A stretch of 64,000 bases of DNA. Source: Catenuloplanes indicus (GTDB lineage: Bacteria > Actinomycetota > Actinomycetes > Mycobacteriales > Micromonosporaceae). Positions 9,243-17,888 of the stretch are shown here, one piece after another. The stretch lies in assembly GCF_030813715.1 (NCBI RefSeq), contig NZ_JAUSUZ010000001.1, forward strand, positions 7,502,001-7,566,000, given 5' to 3'. The notes below the pieces were generated by a model. The model had not been told where the DNA came from. It searched no databases and saw only the letters and a list, made by a program, of their open reading frames with translations. Numbering within the stretch: the first letter of the stretch is position 1; each line of letters starts with the position of its first letter. Made by a program: the position numbers and the translations under genes.

Positions 9243-9626
9243 TCACTCCCAGACGGTGGCGAGGCGGGCGAAGACGTCCGGGTCGCTGTGCAGCGGGATG
9301 ACGCACAGCAGGTGGCCGCCCGGGGCGCGGAGGATGCGGCAGTCGAGCCAGCGGTCGATCTCCTCGGCGCCGAGGGCGATCAGCCGCGCGGTCTCGGCGT
9401 CCAGGTCGTCGGTCTCGATGTCCAGGTGGTAGCGCGGGTCCCCGTCGTCCAGGGCCTGCACCGCCAGCGTCAGGCCGGGCAACGCGCCGCGCAGCCCGGT
9501 GAACTGCGGCTCGTCCCCGCTGGGTGTGGCCGGCACGCCCAGCGCGCGGGACCAGAACGTGGCCGCCCGGTCCGCGTCGGCGCGCGGCACGTCGATGAGC
9601 CAGGTGGACAATCGACTACGATGCAT
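9243..9626 (-). CDS. VOC family protein (glyoxalase/bleomycin-resistance fold)
   Basis: A 127-residue single VOC domain: STWLIDVPRADADRAATFW at the start, FWSRALGVP, the HLDIETDD strand in the middle and the terminal LRAPGGHLLCVIP strand. The family covers lyases, dioxygenases and drug-binding proteins; the reaction cannot be assigned. It starts 10 bases after the stop of the response regulator upstream. TAGGGT lies 7 bases before its ATG, so it may have its own leaderless promoter or be read through from that operon. It converges on the SDR gene with only 18 bases between. Confidence 0.88.
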   Translation of the reverse strand: MHRSRLSTWLIDVPRADADRAATFWSRALGVPATPSGDEPQFTGLRGALPGLTLAVQALDDGDPRYHLDIETDDLDAETARLIALGAEEIDRWLDCRILRAPGGHLLCVIPLHSDPDVFARLATVWE

Positions 9627-9636
9627 GGCGTCGACC

Positions 9637-10290
9637 CTACGCGAGCAGGCCGGCCTGGGTGGCCAGCAGTGCGGCCTGGACCCGGTTCGCGCAGTCGGTC
9701 TTCATCAGGATTCGGCTGACGTGGGTCTTGACCGTGCTCTCCGAGATGACCAGCGTGCCGCTGATCGCGGTGTTGGACAGGCCACGGGCCAGCAGTTTCA
9801 GCACCTCGATCTCGCGCTCGCTGAGTTCGGCGCGGGCCAGCCGGGCGACCGCGTCGCCGGAGACGCCGGGGCCGAGGCCGCGCAGCCGGGTGACCGCGTG
9901 CCGGGTGACCGGCGGGGACAGGAACACCTCACCGGCCGCGGCCGCGCGCAGCGCCGGGCCCAGTTCCTCGGCGGCCGAGCTCTTCAGCACGAAACCGGCG
10001 GCACCGTGCGCGAGCGCCTCGTCGATGTACTGTTCCTCGCCGAACGTGGTCAGCATGATCACCCTGGTCGGTCCGGTGATCGCACGCAGCGCGGCCAGCC
10101 CGTCGACGACCGGCATGCGGATGTCCATCAGCACCACGTCCGGCTTCAGCCGGGTGACCGCGTCGCGGGCCTCCCGGCCGTTCGTGGCCTCGGCGACCAC
10201 CTCCACGTCCGGCAGCGCGTTCACCACCAGCCGGATGCCGCCGCGCGTCAGCTCGTCGTCATCCGCGATCACCACCCGCAGGGGACTCAC
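9637..10290 (-). CDS. NarL/LuxR-type response regulator
   Basis: The receiver domain (residues 1-120) has the acidic pair DDD, the phosphoacceptor Asp in VVLMDIRMP and a Lys in FVLKSSA. The LuxR-type HTH at the C-terminus reads LSEREIEVLKLLARG, with TVKTHVSRIL. The start is the GTG at 10290 (VSPLRVVIADDDE); a longer frame upstream reads into the kinase gene. It lies 22 bases after the cognate histidine kinase and should be its partner. 217 residues, usual for the family. Confidence 0.93.
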   Translation of the reverse strand: MSPLRVVIADDDELTRGGIRLVVNALPDVEVVAEATNGREARDAVTRLKPDVVLMDIRMPVVDGLAALRAITGPTRVIMLTTFGEEQYIDEALAHGAAGFVLKSSAAEELGPALRAAAAGEVFLSPPVTRHAVTRLRGLGPGVSGDAVARLARAELSEREIEVLKLLARGLSNTAISGTLVISESTVKTHVSRILMKTDCANRVQAALLATQAGLLA

Positions 10291-10312
10291 TCCATCACCA
10301 CCGGCGGGACAC

Positions 10313-11833
10313 TCACTCCAGCATCTCCTTCGAGACCAGCGCACCGTCGCGGAAACAGAAACGGTACCGGCCGTTGTACGTGTCCGCACGGAAGCCGATC
10401 TTCGCCTGGTAGGTCAGGCAGGAGAGGCCGGCGGGCGGGTCCGGGTCCTCGACCGCAGCGTCCGGGCGGGGCAGCCGCGCGCGGGCCTCCGCCTCCGGTG
10501 TGCCGACCGGGATCGCGTCGTACGTCTCCCGGTCGAGCATGTACTGCTCGACCGAGACCCAGAACGCGCCCATGCAGAGCGCCACGACCATGGTGACCGC
10601 GCCCGCGATCAGCGCCCAGGCGCGGCGCCGGGACCGGTCCACCCGGCGCAGCTCGACCCGCACGTCGTCGGCCGGGCCCGGCGCCGGCGCCTGCGGGGTG
10701 AGCGGCAGCGTGGCCGCCACCCGGAAGCCGCCGTCCGGTTCCGGCCCGGAGTAGAGCACGCCGCCGGTCAGCCGGACGCGTTCGGCGAGCCCGCGCAGCC
10801 CCTGCCCGCTGCCGCGCGCGCCGGTCGGCTGCCCCGGGTCGTTGACCACTTCGGCGACCAGCGCGTCCGGTTCGTACCGCAGCGCCAGCCGGATCTCGCC
10901 GCCGCGCGCGTGCCGGAGCGCGTTCGTGACGCCCTCCTGCAGCGTCCGGTACGCCGCGTGGTCGATCAGCGGGTGCAGCGGCACCGGCTCGCCCTCGCGG
11001 TGCAGCGTGATCCGGGCACCGGCGGACACCGCGCCCTCGACCAGCGCACCCGCGTCCGCGAGCCGGGCCGCGGCCGGTGCGGTCTCGTCGCCGTCCCGCC
11101 CGTCGCGCAGCACCGCGAGGATCTGCCGCAGCTCGTCCATCGCCTGGGTGGACGTGGTGTGCAGCAGCGACACGACCTCCTCGGTACGGTCCGGGGCGGA
11201 CCGCAGCGCGCCGCTGTACAGCGAGATCAGGGTGAGCCGGTGCCCGAGCGAGTCGTGCATCTCCCGGGCGATCCGGGTCGCCTCGCGTACCCGTACCCGC
11301 TCGGCGATGGTCCGCTGTTGTTCCTCCAGGTATGCGGTGCGCTCCTGCATCAGCCGGAGCAGTTCCCGGCGCTGCGCGGTCATCCGGGCGACGATGCCGG
11401 GGAGGGCCTGGAAGACCACGAACGAGCCGGTGGTGAACAGCACCTGAGCCAGTCCGGCCGGCGCCTCCCGGAGGCCGCCGATCAGCGAGACGGCCAGCAC
11501 CGCCAGGAACGCGCCGGTGACCCGCGCGGTGCTGCGCACCCGCAGCCCGGCCGACACGCTCAGCCCGAACAGCAGGAACAGGCCGTTCTGGCCGGTCACC
11601 GCACCGAGCACGGCGGCCAGGACCAGGACCGTCGCCGGGTACGTCCGGCGCAGCGGGACCAGCACGACGACCGCGATCCCGGCCGGCACGACCACCGCGG
11701 CCGAGCGCCCGGTCCCGGTGAAGCCGGACAGCCCGACGACGCTGGCGGCGAGCACGAGCGCGAGCCCGGCCTCGTAGGCGAGGCGTGCCGGCCCGGCGGA
11801 CCGGACCGCGCGCCACCACGACGACATGTTCAT
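10313..11833 (-). CDS. Sensor histidine kinase with extra C-terminal membrane-anchored domain
   Basis: NarL-partner kinase of 506 residues. About five N-terminal membrane helices are followed by a HisKA_3 box with the phospho-His in REMHDSLGHR and a short HATPase domain (GVTNALRHA, GQGLRGLAERV). After the ATPase comes a further membrane helix (ALIAGAVTMVVALCMGAFW) and an 80-residue tail with VGTPEAEARARLP and two Cys. That helix plus tail is clearly homologous to the whole small protein encoded immediately upstream. The tail resembles small BamE/SmpA-like lipoprotein domains, which is a weak fold guess. The ATG at 11833 overlaps the upstream TAA by one base (TAATG) with GGAG before it, so translation is coupled. 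Confidence 0.9.
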   Translation of the reverse strand: MNMSSWWRAVRSAGPARLAYEAGLALVLAASVVGLSGFTGTGRSAAVVVPAGIAVVVLVPLRRTYPATVLVLAAVLGAVTGQNGLFLLFGLSVSAGLRVRSTARVTGAFLAVLAVSLIGGLREAPAGLAQVLFTTGSFVVFQALPGIVARMTAQRRELLRLMQERTAYLEEQQRTIAERVRVREATRIAREMHDSLGHRLTLISLYSGALRSAPDRTEEVVSLLHTTSTQAMDELRQILAVLRDGRDGDETAPAAARLADAGALVEGAVSAGARITLHREGEPVPLHPLIDHAAYRTLQEGVTNALRHARGGEIRLALRYEPDALVAEVVNDPGQPTGARGSGQGLRGLAERVRLTGGVLYSGPEPDGGFRVAATLPLTPQAPAPGPADDVRVELRRVDRSRRRAWALIAGAVTMVVALCMGAFWVSVEQYMLDRETYDAIPVGTPEAEARARLPRPDAAVEDPDPPAGLSCLTYQAKIGFRADTYNGRYRFCFRDGALVSKEMLE

Positions 11834-12204
11834 TACTCCGGAAGAGTAATGCGGCTCTTCTCCGCGAGCGCGCCGCCGACGAAGCAGAGCCGCCACATCG
11901 GCTGCCGCCCGGCGTCCGTCAGCGGCTTGACGCCGTAGTAGATGCACGACGCGCCGGCCGGCATGCCCTGCCGGGCCGGGTCGTCGCCGTACAGATCCTG
12001 ATCGGTGAGGTTCTCCAACGGCGCCGGCAGCGCGGCCCGGACCTCCGTCTCCGGCGTGCCCACCTGCTGCGCGTCGAACTGCTGCTGCGTGATGCTCGCG
12101 TCGACGAGCTGCTTCCCCAGGTCGTACGCCTGGTAGGCGAACCATCCGACGCCGCCGCAGAGCACGACGAGCACGATGCTGACGACGATCGCGACCTTTC
12201 GCAT
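11833..12204 (-). CDS. Small membrane-anchored protein, homologue of the kinase C-terminal tail
   Basis: 123 residues: an N-terminal membrane helix (VAIVVSIVLVVLCGGVGWF) and an exported domain with VGTPETEVRAALP, GASCIYYGVK and WRLCFVGGAL. These line up with VGTPEAEARARLP, GLSCLTYQAK and YRFCFRDGAL in the kinase tail. Two conserved Cys suggest a disulfide outside the cell. I chose the ATG at 12204 because GAGGAG is five bases upstream; the GTG at 12210 would abut the ribosome site. It is first in the operon with the kinase and response regulator. It probably takes part in sensing, perhaps by pairing with the kinase tail; that is inference. Confidence 0.8.
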   Translation of the reverse strand: MRKVAIVVSIVLVVLCGGVGWFAYQAYDLGKQLVDASITQQQFDAQQVGTPETEVRAALPAPLENLTDQDLYGDDPARQGMPAGASCIYYGVKPLTDAGRQPMWRLCFVGGALAEKSRITLPE

Positions 12205-12309
12205 GACCACTCCTCGGTATCGCTGGGATGTCTCCAGCCTCCCGGGATCCGGCCCCCGAATCGTCGGTGCAAAGACCGATCCGCACGCATCCGCGATGGT
12301 ACGAAAGTG

Positions 12310-14094
12310 CTACTCCGGGGAGTGGTCTGACGAGTACGGCGTGCTCACCCCGGCGTACGCGACGTGCATGATCATGCCGTTCGCGCCGTGCTCGAAGTTG
12401 TGGCAGTGGTCCATCCAGATGCCCGGGTTCGTCGCGGCGAACTCGACCTCGTACAGCTCGCCGGAGCCGACGTTGAGCGTGTCCGTCCACCATGGACTGC
12501 CGGTGACCGGTGCGCCGTTGCGGCTGAGCACCCGGACCCGGTGCCCGTGCAGGTGGAACGGGTGGTCGACGATGCTCCGGCTGGCGATCCGGACCTTCAC
12601 CCGGTCGCCGCGGGCCACCTCCAGCGTCGGCACCGCCGGGTACAGGCGCCCGTTGATCGAGCTGCTCACCCAGCCGAACGTGCCCTGGCTGAACCCGAAG
12701 CCGTCGTCCAGCCGCAGGTCGAACGTGCGCTGGTGGGTGGTCGCGGCCGGTGCCGCACCGGAGCCGTAGGACAGCCGGTCGAACGTCTGCCCGCCGCCCG
12801 CGGCCACCGGCGCCGCGGTCCCGGCCGGGTCCAGCGTCAGCGAGGCCGCACCGGTGCCGGCCGTCACCGCGCCGTCCGGCATGGTGAACGCGACGTCGTA
12901 CCGGCCGCCAGCGGCCAGCGGCAGCGCCGTGCCGGGCTCCAGCGGCGTGGCACCCTCGATCGGGTTGCCGTCGTGCGCCACCACCGTGAACGGCACGCCG
13001 GAGACCCGCACCGCCTGCGGCTCGCGCGAGCTGTTCATCAGGCGCAGCAGCACCTCCCGGCCGGCCGGCACCGCCTGGTGCGCGGGCCGGTCGTCGCGGT
13101 CCAGCGCGGCGGACTCGCCGTCGCCGGGCCACACGTGCGTGAAGACGGTCCGCTCGAACCGGTCCGCGGCCGGCGCGTCCGCCACGATCAGCGCGCCGAA
13201 CAGTCCCTTCTGGACGTTCTCCGAGCCGTCCCGGTGCGTGTGGTACCAGTAGCTGCCCTCGCGCGTCGCGACGAACCGGTAGACGTGCCGCCCGCCCGGC
13301 ATGACCGCGTCCTGGGTCACGCCCGGCACGCCGTCCTCCGCGTTCGGCACGTCGACGCCGTGCCAGTGCAGCGTGACGCCCTCGGCCACGTCCGTGTTGA
13401 TCAGCGTCACCTCGACCAGCTGACCCTTGGCCACCCGCAGCTCCGGTCCCGGCGCGGTGCCGTTGAACGTCAACCCCTCCACGGTACGGCCGGAGGCCAG
13501 CGTGACCGGGCCGCGCGCCGCGGTCATCGTGAACCGGACGTCCGGCTCCCGGTCCCGCGGCCCGGTCAGCTGGTCCACGCTCACCTGCCCGCCGCCGTGC
13601 TGGTGGGCGCCGGCGGCCGCGCTGTTGGTCCGCTCCGTGACCACCAGCGTGACCGCCGGGATCATCAACGCGAACACGCCCAGCCACGGCATCGTGGCCA
13701 GGCGCGAGCCGGTCCCGCGCCAGCGGTCGATCATCGCGGACAGTCCCGCGACCGCGGCCAGCGCCAGCACCGAGCCGGTGACCACGAACGCGGCGTCGCC
13801 GGGCGCGAACGGCACCAGCAGCCACCAGACGGACAGCAGCGCACCGGCCGCGGCGACGTGCGTGGCGATCCGGCCCGGCCGCCACATCGCCCAGGCCAGC
13901 GGCAGCACCGCCAGCGGGATCTGCGAGACCAGGCGGGAGTCGGCGAGCAGCAGACCGCCGGTGGCCAGCAGCCCGGCGACGGCCACGCGGGCGGCGACCA
14001 GCGCGGCGAGGACGTAGAGCCAGCGGCTGGCCCGCCGGACGCCGGCGACCGGCGCGGCGACGAGGACCAGCGTGGCGAGGACCAGATCGGTCAT
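12310..14094 (-). CDS. Multicopper oxidase with N-terminal membrane helices
   Basis: 594 residues. About six membrane helices fill the first 190 residues, then come cupredoxin domains. All copper-ligand motifs are present: HWHG, YWYHTH, HPFHLHGH and the terminal HCHNFEHGANGMIMH, so type 1, 2 and 3 copper sites should form. It should oxidise substrates with O2 outside the membrane, in copper handling or small-molecule oxidation. Most multicopper oxidases have a simple signal peptide; the polytopic anchor is a less common form seen in actinobacteria. The ATG at 14094 opens a good hydrophobic N-terminus; a GTG 18 bases further 5' is possible. Confidence 0.93.
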   Translation of the reverse strand: MTDLVLATLVLVAAPVAGVRRASRWLYVLAALVAARVAVAGLLATGGLLLADSRLVSQIPLAVLPLAWAMWRPGRIATHVAAAGALLSVWWLLVPFAPGDAAFVVTGSVLALAAVAGLSAMIDRWRGTGSRLATMPWLGVFALMIPAVTLVVTERTNSAAAGAHQHGGGQVSVDQLTGPRDREPDVRFTMTAARGPVTLASGRTVEGLTFNGTAPGPELRVAKGQLVEVTLINTDVAEGVTLHWHGVDVPNAEDGVPGVTQDAVMPGGRHVYRFVATREGSYWYHTHRDGSENVQKGLFGALIVADAPAADRFERTVFTHVWPGDGESAALDRDDRPAHQAVPAGREVLLRLMNSSREPQAVRVSGVPFTVVAHDGNPIEGATPLEPGTALPLAAGGRYDVAFTMPDGAVTAGTGAASLTLDPAGTAAPVAAGGGQTFDRLSYGSGAAPAATTHQRTFDLRLDDGFGFSQGTFGWVSSSINGRLYPAVPTLEVARGDRVKVRIASRSIVDHPFHLHGHRVRVLSRNGAPVTGSPWWTDTLNVGSGELYEVEFAATNPGIWMDHCHNFEHGANGMIMHVAYAGVSTPYSSDHSPE

Positions 14095-14281
14095 GATGAG
14101 GATTCCGTACACCGCACCACGGTCCCGCCCGGCCGGTCCCGCCCGCCTCGGCAACGGCTGCCTAACCCCACGATGCTTAGGCCGACCGGCTCCGCCGCCG
14201 GAAACCGGCACGACCCACCGCGGCTACGCGACACCGTCGCCGCCAAGGGGAGGCCGAGAGCGCCCCAGGTGCCGGGCGCGC

Positions 14282-15064
14282 TCAGGCCGCGGTGTAGACC
14301 GCCACCCGCAGGTCGCCCGGGTTGAGCGTCAGCACGTCCAGGTCCAGGTAGAGGTCGCCGCGCGCCGGGTTCGGCACGCGCAACCGGTCCGCGTGGCCAC
14401 CGGGGACCGGCGGCGCGTCCCAGAGCAGCGCGAAGTCCGGGCTCAGCGCGCGCAGGTCGGTGATCATCGAGGTCAGCTCGGCGTCGGCCGGGTAGCGATG
14501 CGCGGCGTCGCGCAGTTCGGCCACCACGGTGGCCCGGAACCCGTCCAGCCGCTCCGGCGCCTGGAACACCGACGGCCCGATCTCGGTGAACGCGCGCCAC
14601 ACCACGTTCCGCCCGCGCCCGGCCGGCGGGACCGTGCACACGTCCGTGTACCACAGCTCGTTCGCGGCCAGCACGGTCCAGGTCGCGTCGCAGACGCAGA
14701 CCGCGACCTCGGTCAGCCGGTCCAGCATGCGGCGAGCCGTCTCGGTCACCTCGCGCGGGACCCGGCCGTCCGGCTCCGGCGTCGCGGCGAACCCGGCCAG
14801 CGTGCGCAGCCGGGCGTGCTCCTCGGTGCCCAGCCGCAGCGCCCGGGCCAGCGCGTCGACCACGCTCGGTGACGGGCGGCGCCGACCCTGCTCCAGCCGC
14901 TTCAGGTGCTCCTCGGAGACGCCCGCCAGACCGGCCAGCTCGTCCCGGCGCAGGCCGGGCACGCGCCGCACGGCGGGCAGCGACGCGGGTACGCCTGCCT
15001 CACCGGGAGTGATCCGCTGCCGGAGGGACCGCAGCACGGTTTTGAAGTCGTCGTCCTGCCGCAC
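14282..15064 (-). CDS. XRE-family regulator with MmyB-like ligand-binding domain
   Basis: 260 residues. An N-terminal helix-turn-helix (LRRDELAGLAGVSEEHLKRL, then EQGRRRPSP) is followed by the MmyB-like domain: WTVLAANELW, GRNVVWRAF, ELRDAAHRYP and LDLDVLTL. These regulators bind DNA as dimers and sense small ligands, often controlling a neighbouring oxidoreductase. The GTG at 15064 is preferred; there is no good Shine-Dalgarno and a CAGAAT element lies five bases before it, so it may be leaderless. A longer frame upstream looks non-coding. Confidence 0.9.
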   Translation of the reverse strand: MRQDDDFKTVLRSLRQRITPGEAGVPASLPAVRRVPGLRRDELAGLAGVSEEHLKRLEQGRRRPSPSVVDALARALRLGTEEHARLRTLAGFAATPEPDGRVPREVTETARRMLDRLTEVAVCVCDATWTVLAANELWYTDVCTVPPAGRGRNVVWRAFTEIGPSVFQAPERLDGFRATVVAELRDAAHRYPADAELTSMITDLRALSPDFALLWDAPPVPGGHADRLRVPNPARGDLYLDLDVLTLNPGDLRVAVYTAA

Positions 15065-15084
15065 CCGCCCATTCTGACAGGCAT

Positions 15085-15118
15085 GGCCGGGAACCCATCG
15101 GTGACGAAGCTCCCGGCC
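15085..15118 (-). terminator. Weak hairpin after the NTF2-like gene
   Basis: GGCCGGGA (15085-15092) and TCCCGGCC (15111-15118) form an 8-bp stem with an 18-base loop. It lies downstream of the NTF2-like gene on the minus strand. There is no T-run, and the loop is long, so it is only a candidate. Confidence 0.3.
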
Positions 15119-15128
15119 ACTGCGTACG

Positions 15129-15515
15129 TCAGTCGCGGGCGAGGCGCGGACCGCCCGGAACCGCGGCGCCGGCCGCGTCGACCGGCTCCATGTAGAAGCG
15201 CGACCGGCGAATCTTCCCGTCACGTACCGTGATGATGATCACGCCGCGCAGGTCCTGGCCCGCGGCCTTGGTGTAGTGCCACTCGCCCCACGTCTCGTCA
15301 CCGACCTCGACCGCGTTCGTCATCGCGATCGTGATGTCCGGCGACGTCTTGAAGATCATCTCCCAGTTCTGGCGGACCCGGGCCGGGCCGTGCACCTCCC
15401 GAGCCGGGTGCGCCGGCCATTCACCCACGAAATCCTCGCCGAAGCAGGCCTCCACCGCGTCGAGGTCGTGTCCGTTCAACGCGCCGATCAGGCGCTGCAC
15501 CACAGTGTTGCTCAT
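15129..15515 (-). CDS. NTF2-like/SnoaL-like protein (128 aa)
   Basis: Single cone-shaped alpha+beta domain: MSNTVVQRLIGALNGHDLDA, then CFGEDFVGEWPAHP, a GPARVRQNWEMIF helix and strands ending in DGKIRRSRFYMEPVD. This matches polyketide-cyclase-like SnoaL/NTF2 proteins, which bind or turn over small hydrophobic molecules. The function here is open. TAGCGT lies eight bases before the ATG with no Shine-Dalgarno, so it is probably leaderless. A neighbouring XRE/MmyB regulator lies downstream on the same strand. Confidence 0.88.
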   Translation of the reverse strand: MSNTVVQRLIGALNGHDLDAVEACFGEDFVGEWPAHPAREVHGPARVRQNWEMIFKTSPDITIAMTNAVEVGDETWGEWHYTKAAGQDLRGVIIITVRDGKIRRSRFYMEPVDAAGAAVPGGPRLARD

Positions 15516-15719
15516 GCCGACCGACGCTATCCCCGCAACCGCGCCCCCGCCGGGGCCAGGATGTACCACCCGGAGGCTGATGTGCCGGGCCGGCCGCTGA
15601 GCCGCCGCCACCCGGCCGGTGCGCCGGTCGTGCTCGTCCCGCCGGCCGGCGCCTGCGCCGTGGCCGAGGCGGACGAGACCCGGTACGCCGGTGAGCGCTC
15701 GGGTCCGGTACCTCGCGGC

Positions 15720-15750
15720 TTGACATTGTTCCGGGAACACGGCGTTGCCT
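15720..15750 (+). promoter_or_regulatory. MerR-type promoter with TGTTCC-G-GGAACA dyad
   Basis: TTGACA (15720-15725), a 19-bp spacer and TTGCCT (15745-15750). The spacer contains the perfect dyad TGTTCCGGGAACA (15727-15739). Nearly the same block, with the same 19-bp geometry and the same -10 word, lies upstream of the MerR gene at 17022-17777. So this is probably a target of that regulator. It now drives only a truncated LysE-type gene. Confidence 0.65.
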
Positions 15751-15785
15751 GGTCCCGTGACAAGCGTCGTGGGCACCGCGGCGGC

Positions 15786-16001
15786 ATGACCGACTGGCTC
15801 GGGATCGTCGTCGCCGCGGCGCTGGTCTCCCTGATCCCCGGCGTGAACCAGCTCGCCGTCGCCGCTCGCCACCGTTCGACCCGGGCCATGGCCGGCCATG
15901 CCGGGCGGCTCGCCGCGGTGGTCGTCCTGATCGGCCTGCTCGTCGCCGGACTCGGTGCCGTACTGATCGCGTGCGAGACCGAGCCGGCCGCGCTCTGCTG
16001 A
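15786..16001 (+). pseudogene. LysE-family exporter, N-terminal fragment
   Basis: 71 residues starting MTDWLGIVVAAALVSLIPG, with AGRLAAVVVLIGLLVAGLGA. This matches the first two membrane helices of LysE/RhtB amino-acid or drug exporters, which are normally about 200 residues with six helices. After the second helix the sequence leaves the family and stops at 16001, so the gene is truncated. Its promoter with a MerR-type operator (15720-15750) is intact. An intact copy may have been the original target of the MerR regulator nearby. Confidence 0.65.
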
Positions 16002-16094
16002 TCCGGACGCGGCGTCACCGAGCGGAATACCCGCCTGGCTCGGTCGCGTTGCCGCCGCACGACGCCGGAAGAGGAAGAACTCGAGAGGCAAACC

Positions 16095-17021
16095 ATGCGT
16101 GCACTCGTCGTCGATCACAGCCGTCCGTCCGGAGTACGCCTGGCCGAGGCGCCGGAACCGGTGCCGGCCGCCGATGAAGTGATGGTCCGGGTGGGTGCGT
16201 TCGCGCTGAACAACGGTGACCTCGCCACCGTGGACGGCTCGGCCGACGGCACCGTTCCCGGGTGGGAGGCGGCCGGTCACGTGGTCCGGGCGGCGGCCGA
16301 CGGCTCCGGTCCCGCGGTCGGCACGCCGGTCACCACGTTCGGCGGTGACGGGGGCTGGGCCGAGTTCCGCGCGGTCGGCACCGGCCTGCTCGGCACCGCG
16401 CCGGACGGCGCGGATCTCGCGTCCATCAGCACCGTTCCGGTAGCGGCCAGCAGCGCGCTGCGCGCCCTGCGCCGGAGCGGCTCGACGCTCGGCCGCCGGA
16501 TCATGGTCACCGGAGCGACCGGCGGCGTCGGCCGCTACGCGATCCAGCTCGCCCGCCTGGGCGGCGCCCTGCCGGTCGCGGTGACCAGATCTCCGGAACG
16601 GTACGGCGACGAGCTCCGCGACCTCGGCGCCGGTGCCGTGGTCGCCGACCCGGCCGACTACGGCGACACCGTGCACACCGTGATCGACACCGTCGGCGGC
16701 TCGCTGCTGGTGCGCGCCTTCGACCGGCTGGAGAACCGCGGCGTGCTGATCGCGCTCGGCCATCTCGCCACCGAGGACGAGGTGTTCCCGCGCGGCGCCC
16801 TGATGGCCGATCCGCGGCGCCACGACCGCACCGTCGTCAGCTTCCACCAGTTCGACGGCGCTCCGCTGCCGCCCGACTTCACCTGGCTGAGCGGGCAACT
16901 GGCGCACGGCGTGCTGCGGCCGTCCATCGCCTGGCGAGGCTCCTGGGAACAGGCGGACGACGCGATCGCCGCGATGCGCCACGGCACCCTGCACGGCAAG
17001 GCCGTCGTCGTCACCGGCTGA
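16095..17021 (+). CDS. Zinc-free quinone-oxidoreductase-like MDR dehydrogenase
   Basis: 308 residues of the medium-chain dehydrogenase/reductase superfamily. The N-terminal GroES-like part has NNGDLATV and PGWEAAGHV; the Rossmann part has the NADPH motif VTGATGGVGRYAIQLA near residue 138. The zinc-ligand Cys/His set of alcohol dehydrogenases is absent, so it is a quinone-reductase type. GAGAGG precedes the ATG at 16095. Its stop codon abuts the stop of the convergent MerR gene with no base between (TGATCA), leaving no room for a terminator. Confidence 0.9.
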   Translation: MRALVVDHSRPSGVRLAEAPEPVPAADEVMVRVGAFALNNGDLATVDGSADGTVPGWEAAGHVVRAAADGSGPAVGTPVTTFGGDGGWAEFRAVGTGLLGTAPDGADLASISTVPVAASSALRALRRSGSTLGRRIMVTGATGGVGRYAIQLARLGGALPVAVTRSPERYGDELRDLGAGAVVADPADYGDTVHTVIDTVGGSLLVRAFDRLENRGVLIALGHLATEDEVFPRGALMADPRRHDRTVVSFHQFDGAPLPPDFTWLSGQLAHGVLRPSIAWRGSWEQADDAIAAMRHGTLHGKAVVVTG

Positions 17022-17777
17022 TCAGCGCGCCGCGTCGTCCCCGGCCGCACGGGCCTGGCGCAGCTGCTCGTGGGCGAGCACGCTGGCGCGGGTGATCACG
17101 TCGATCTGGGCGGCGTTGTAGAGCGCGGTCACCGCGTCGACGAACGTCTGCCGGGTGGTGTGCGCGTTCCTGGTCGTGCGCCCGGCCTGGTCGGTCAGCC
17201 ACGGGTAGTCGGCGAGGTTACGGGCGATCATCGGGGCCACCTGCTCGGCGAGCCGCCGGCGGGTGGCCTCGCCCGCGTCCGCGGGCAGGTTGTCCAGTTC
17301 CGCGGTGACCGGGCCGGCGTCCTCCTCCGCCATCCGTCGCAGGTCCTTCATGGCGTCGCTGTCGTACAGCCGGGTGTAGACGTGGATGAGCGAGGTGTCG
17401 GCCTCGGACAGGCGCGGCGCGACCGACTCGAAACCCGCCGGGGTGTCGGCCGGCACGCCGCCGCGCAGGACGACGGCGATGTCGTCCCGCGCCTTCTGCA
17501 GGCGCGCGATCTCGGCCGCGAGCTGCGCGTCCACCTGGCGCAGCACCTCCGGCGGGACGTCACCGTTCAACCGGGCCGCGCCGATCTCGGACAGCGGCAC
17601 CCCCAGCTCCACCAGGCGCCGGATGCGCAACAGGCAGACCAGATGCGGTACGCCGTACTGCTTGTACCCGTTCGACCGGCGCTCCGGGAGGTCGAGCAGG
17701 CCGAGCCGGTGATAATGCCGGACGGTGTTGACCGTCGTACCGGCCAGCTCGGCGAGTTCCCGGGTGCTCCAGGCCAC
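17022..17777 (-). CDS. MerR-family regulator with TipA-like effector part
   Basis: 251 residues. The N-terminal winged HTH reads STRELAELAGTTVNTVRHYH, then LGLLDLPERRSNGYKQYG. A coiled region (QLAAEIARLQKARDDI) and a helical C-terminal domain follow. I chose the GTG at 17777 because GGAAGGGA precedes it; the frame upstream is not MerR-like. Its own promoter (17889-17919) carries a dyad in a 19-bp spacer, the usual autoregulation layout. A twin of that operator controls the LysE fragment at 15786. A C-terminal remnant of a paralogue lies at 23554-23928. Confidence 0.92.
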   Translation of the reverse strand: MAWSTRELAELAGTTVNTVRHYHRLGLLDLPERRSNGYKQYGVPHLVCLLRIRRLVELGVPLSEIGAARLNGDVPPEVLRQVDAQLAAEIARLQKARDDIAVVLRGGVPADTPAGFESVAPRLSEADTSLIHVYTRLYDSDAMKDLRRMAEEDAGPVTAELDNLPADAGEATRRRLAEQVAPMIARNLADYPWLTDQAGRTTRNAHTTRQTFVDAVTALYNAAQIDVITRASVLAHEQLRQARAAGDDAAR

Positions 17778-17888
17778 GTCCGGTCCCTTCCTGGATCGCA
17801 CCGGGCAGGTCGCGGCCGGCGCCGGAAAGAAGCCAAGCGTAGCGACGGCCGAAGCCGGTGGGCGAGCACCCCGCGGCAGCTCGAAGGG

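Noticed and set aside
9659-11938. A 759-codon plus-strand frame opposite the response regulator and kinase
   Set aside because: Composition is that of a reverse shadow; the minus-strand genes have clear receiver, HisKA_3 and HATPase motifs and coupled starts.
10313-13885. A single 1,190-codon minus-strand frame spanning kinase, small protein and oxidase
   Set aside because: It crosses the multicopper oxidase in another frame and contains no domain before the kinase start; the TAATG coupling at 11833 sets the real start.
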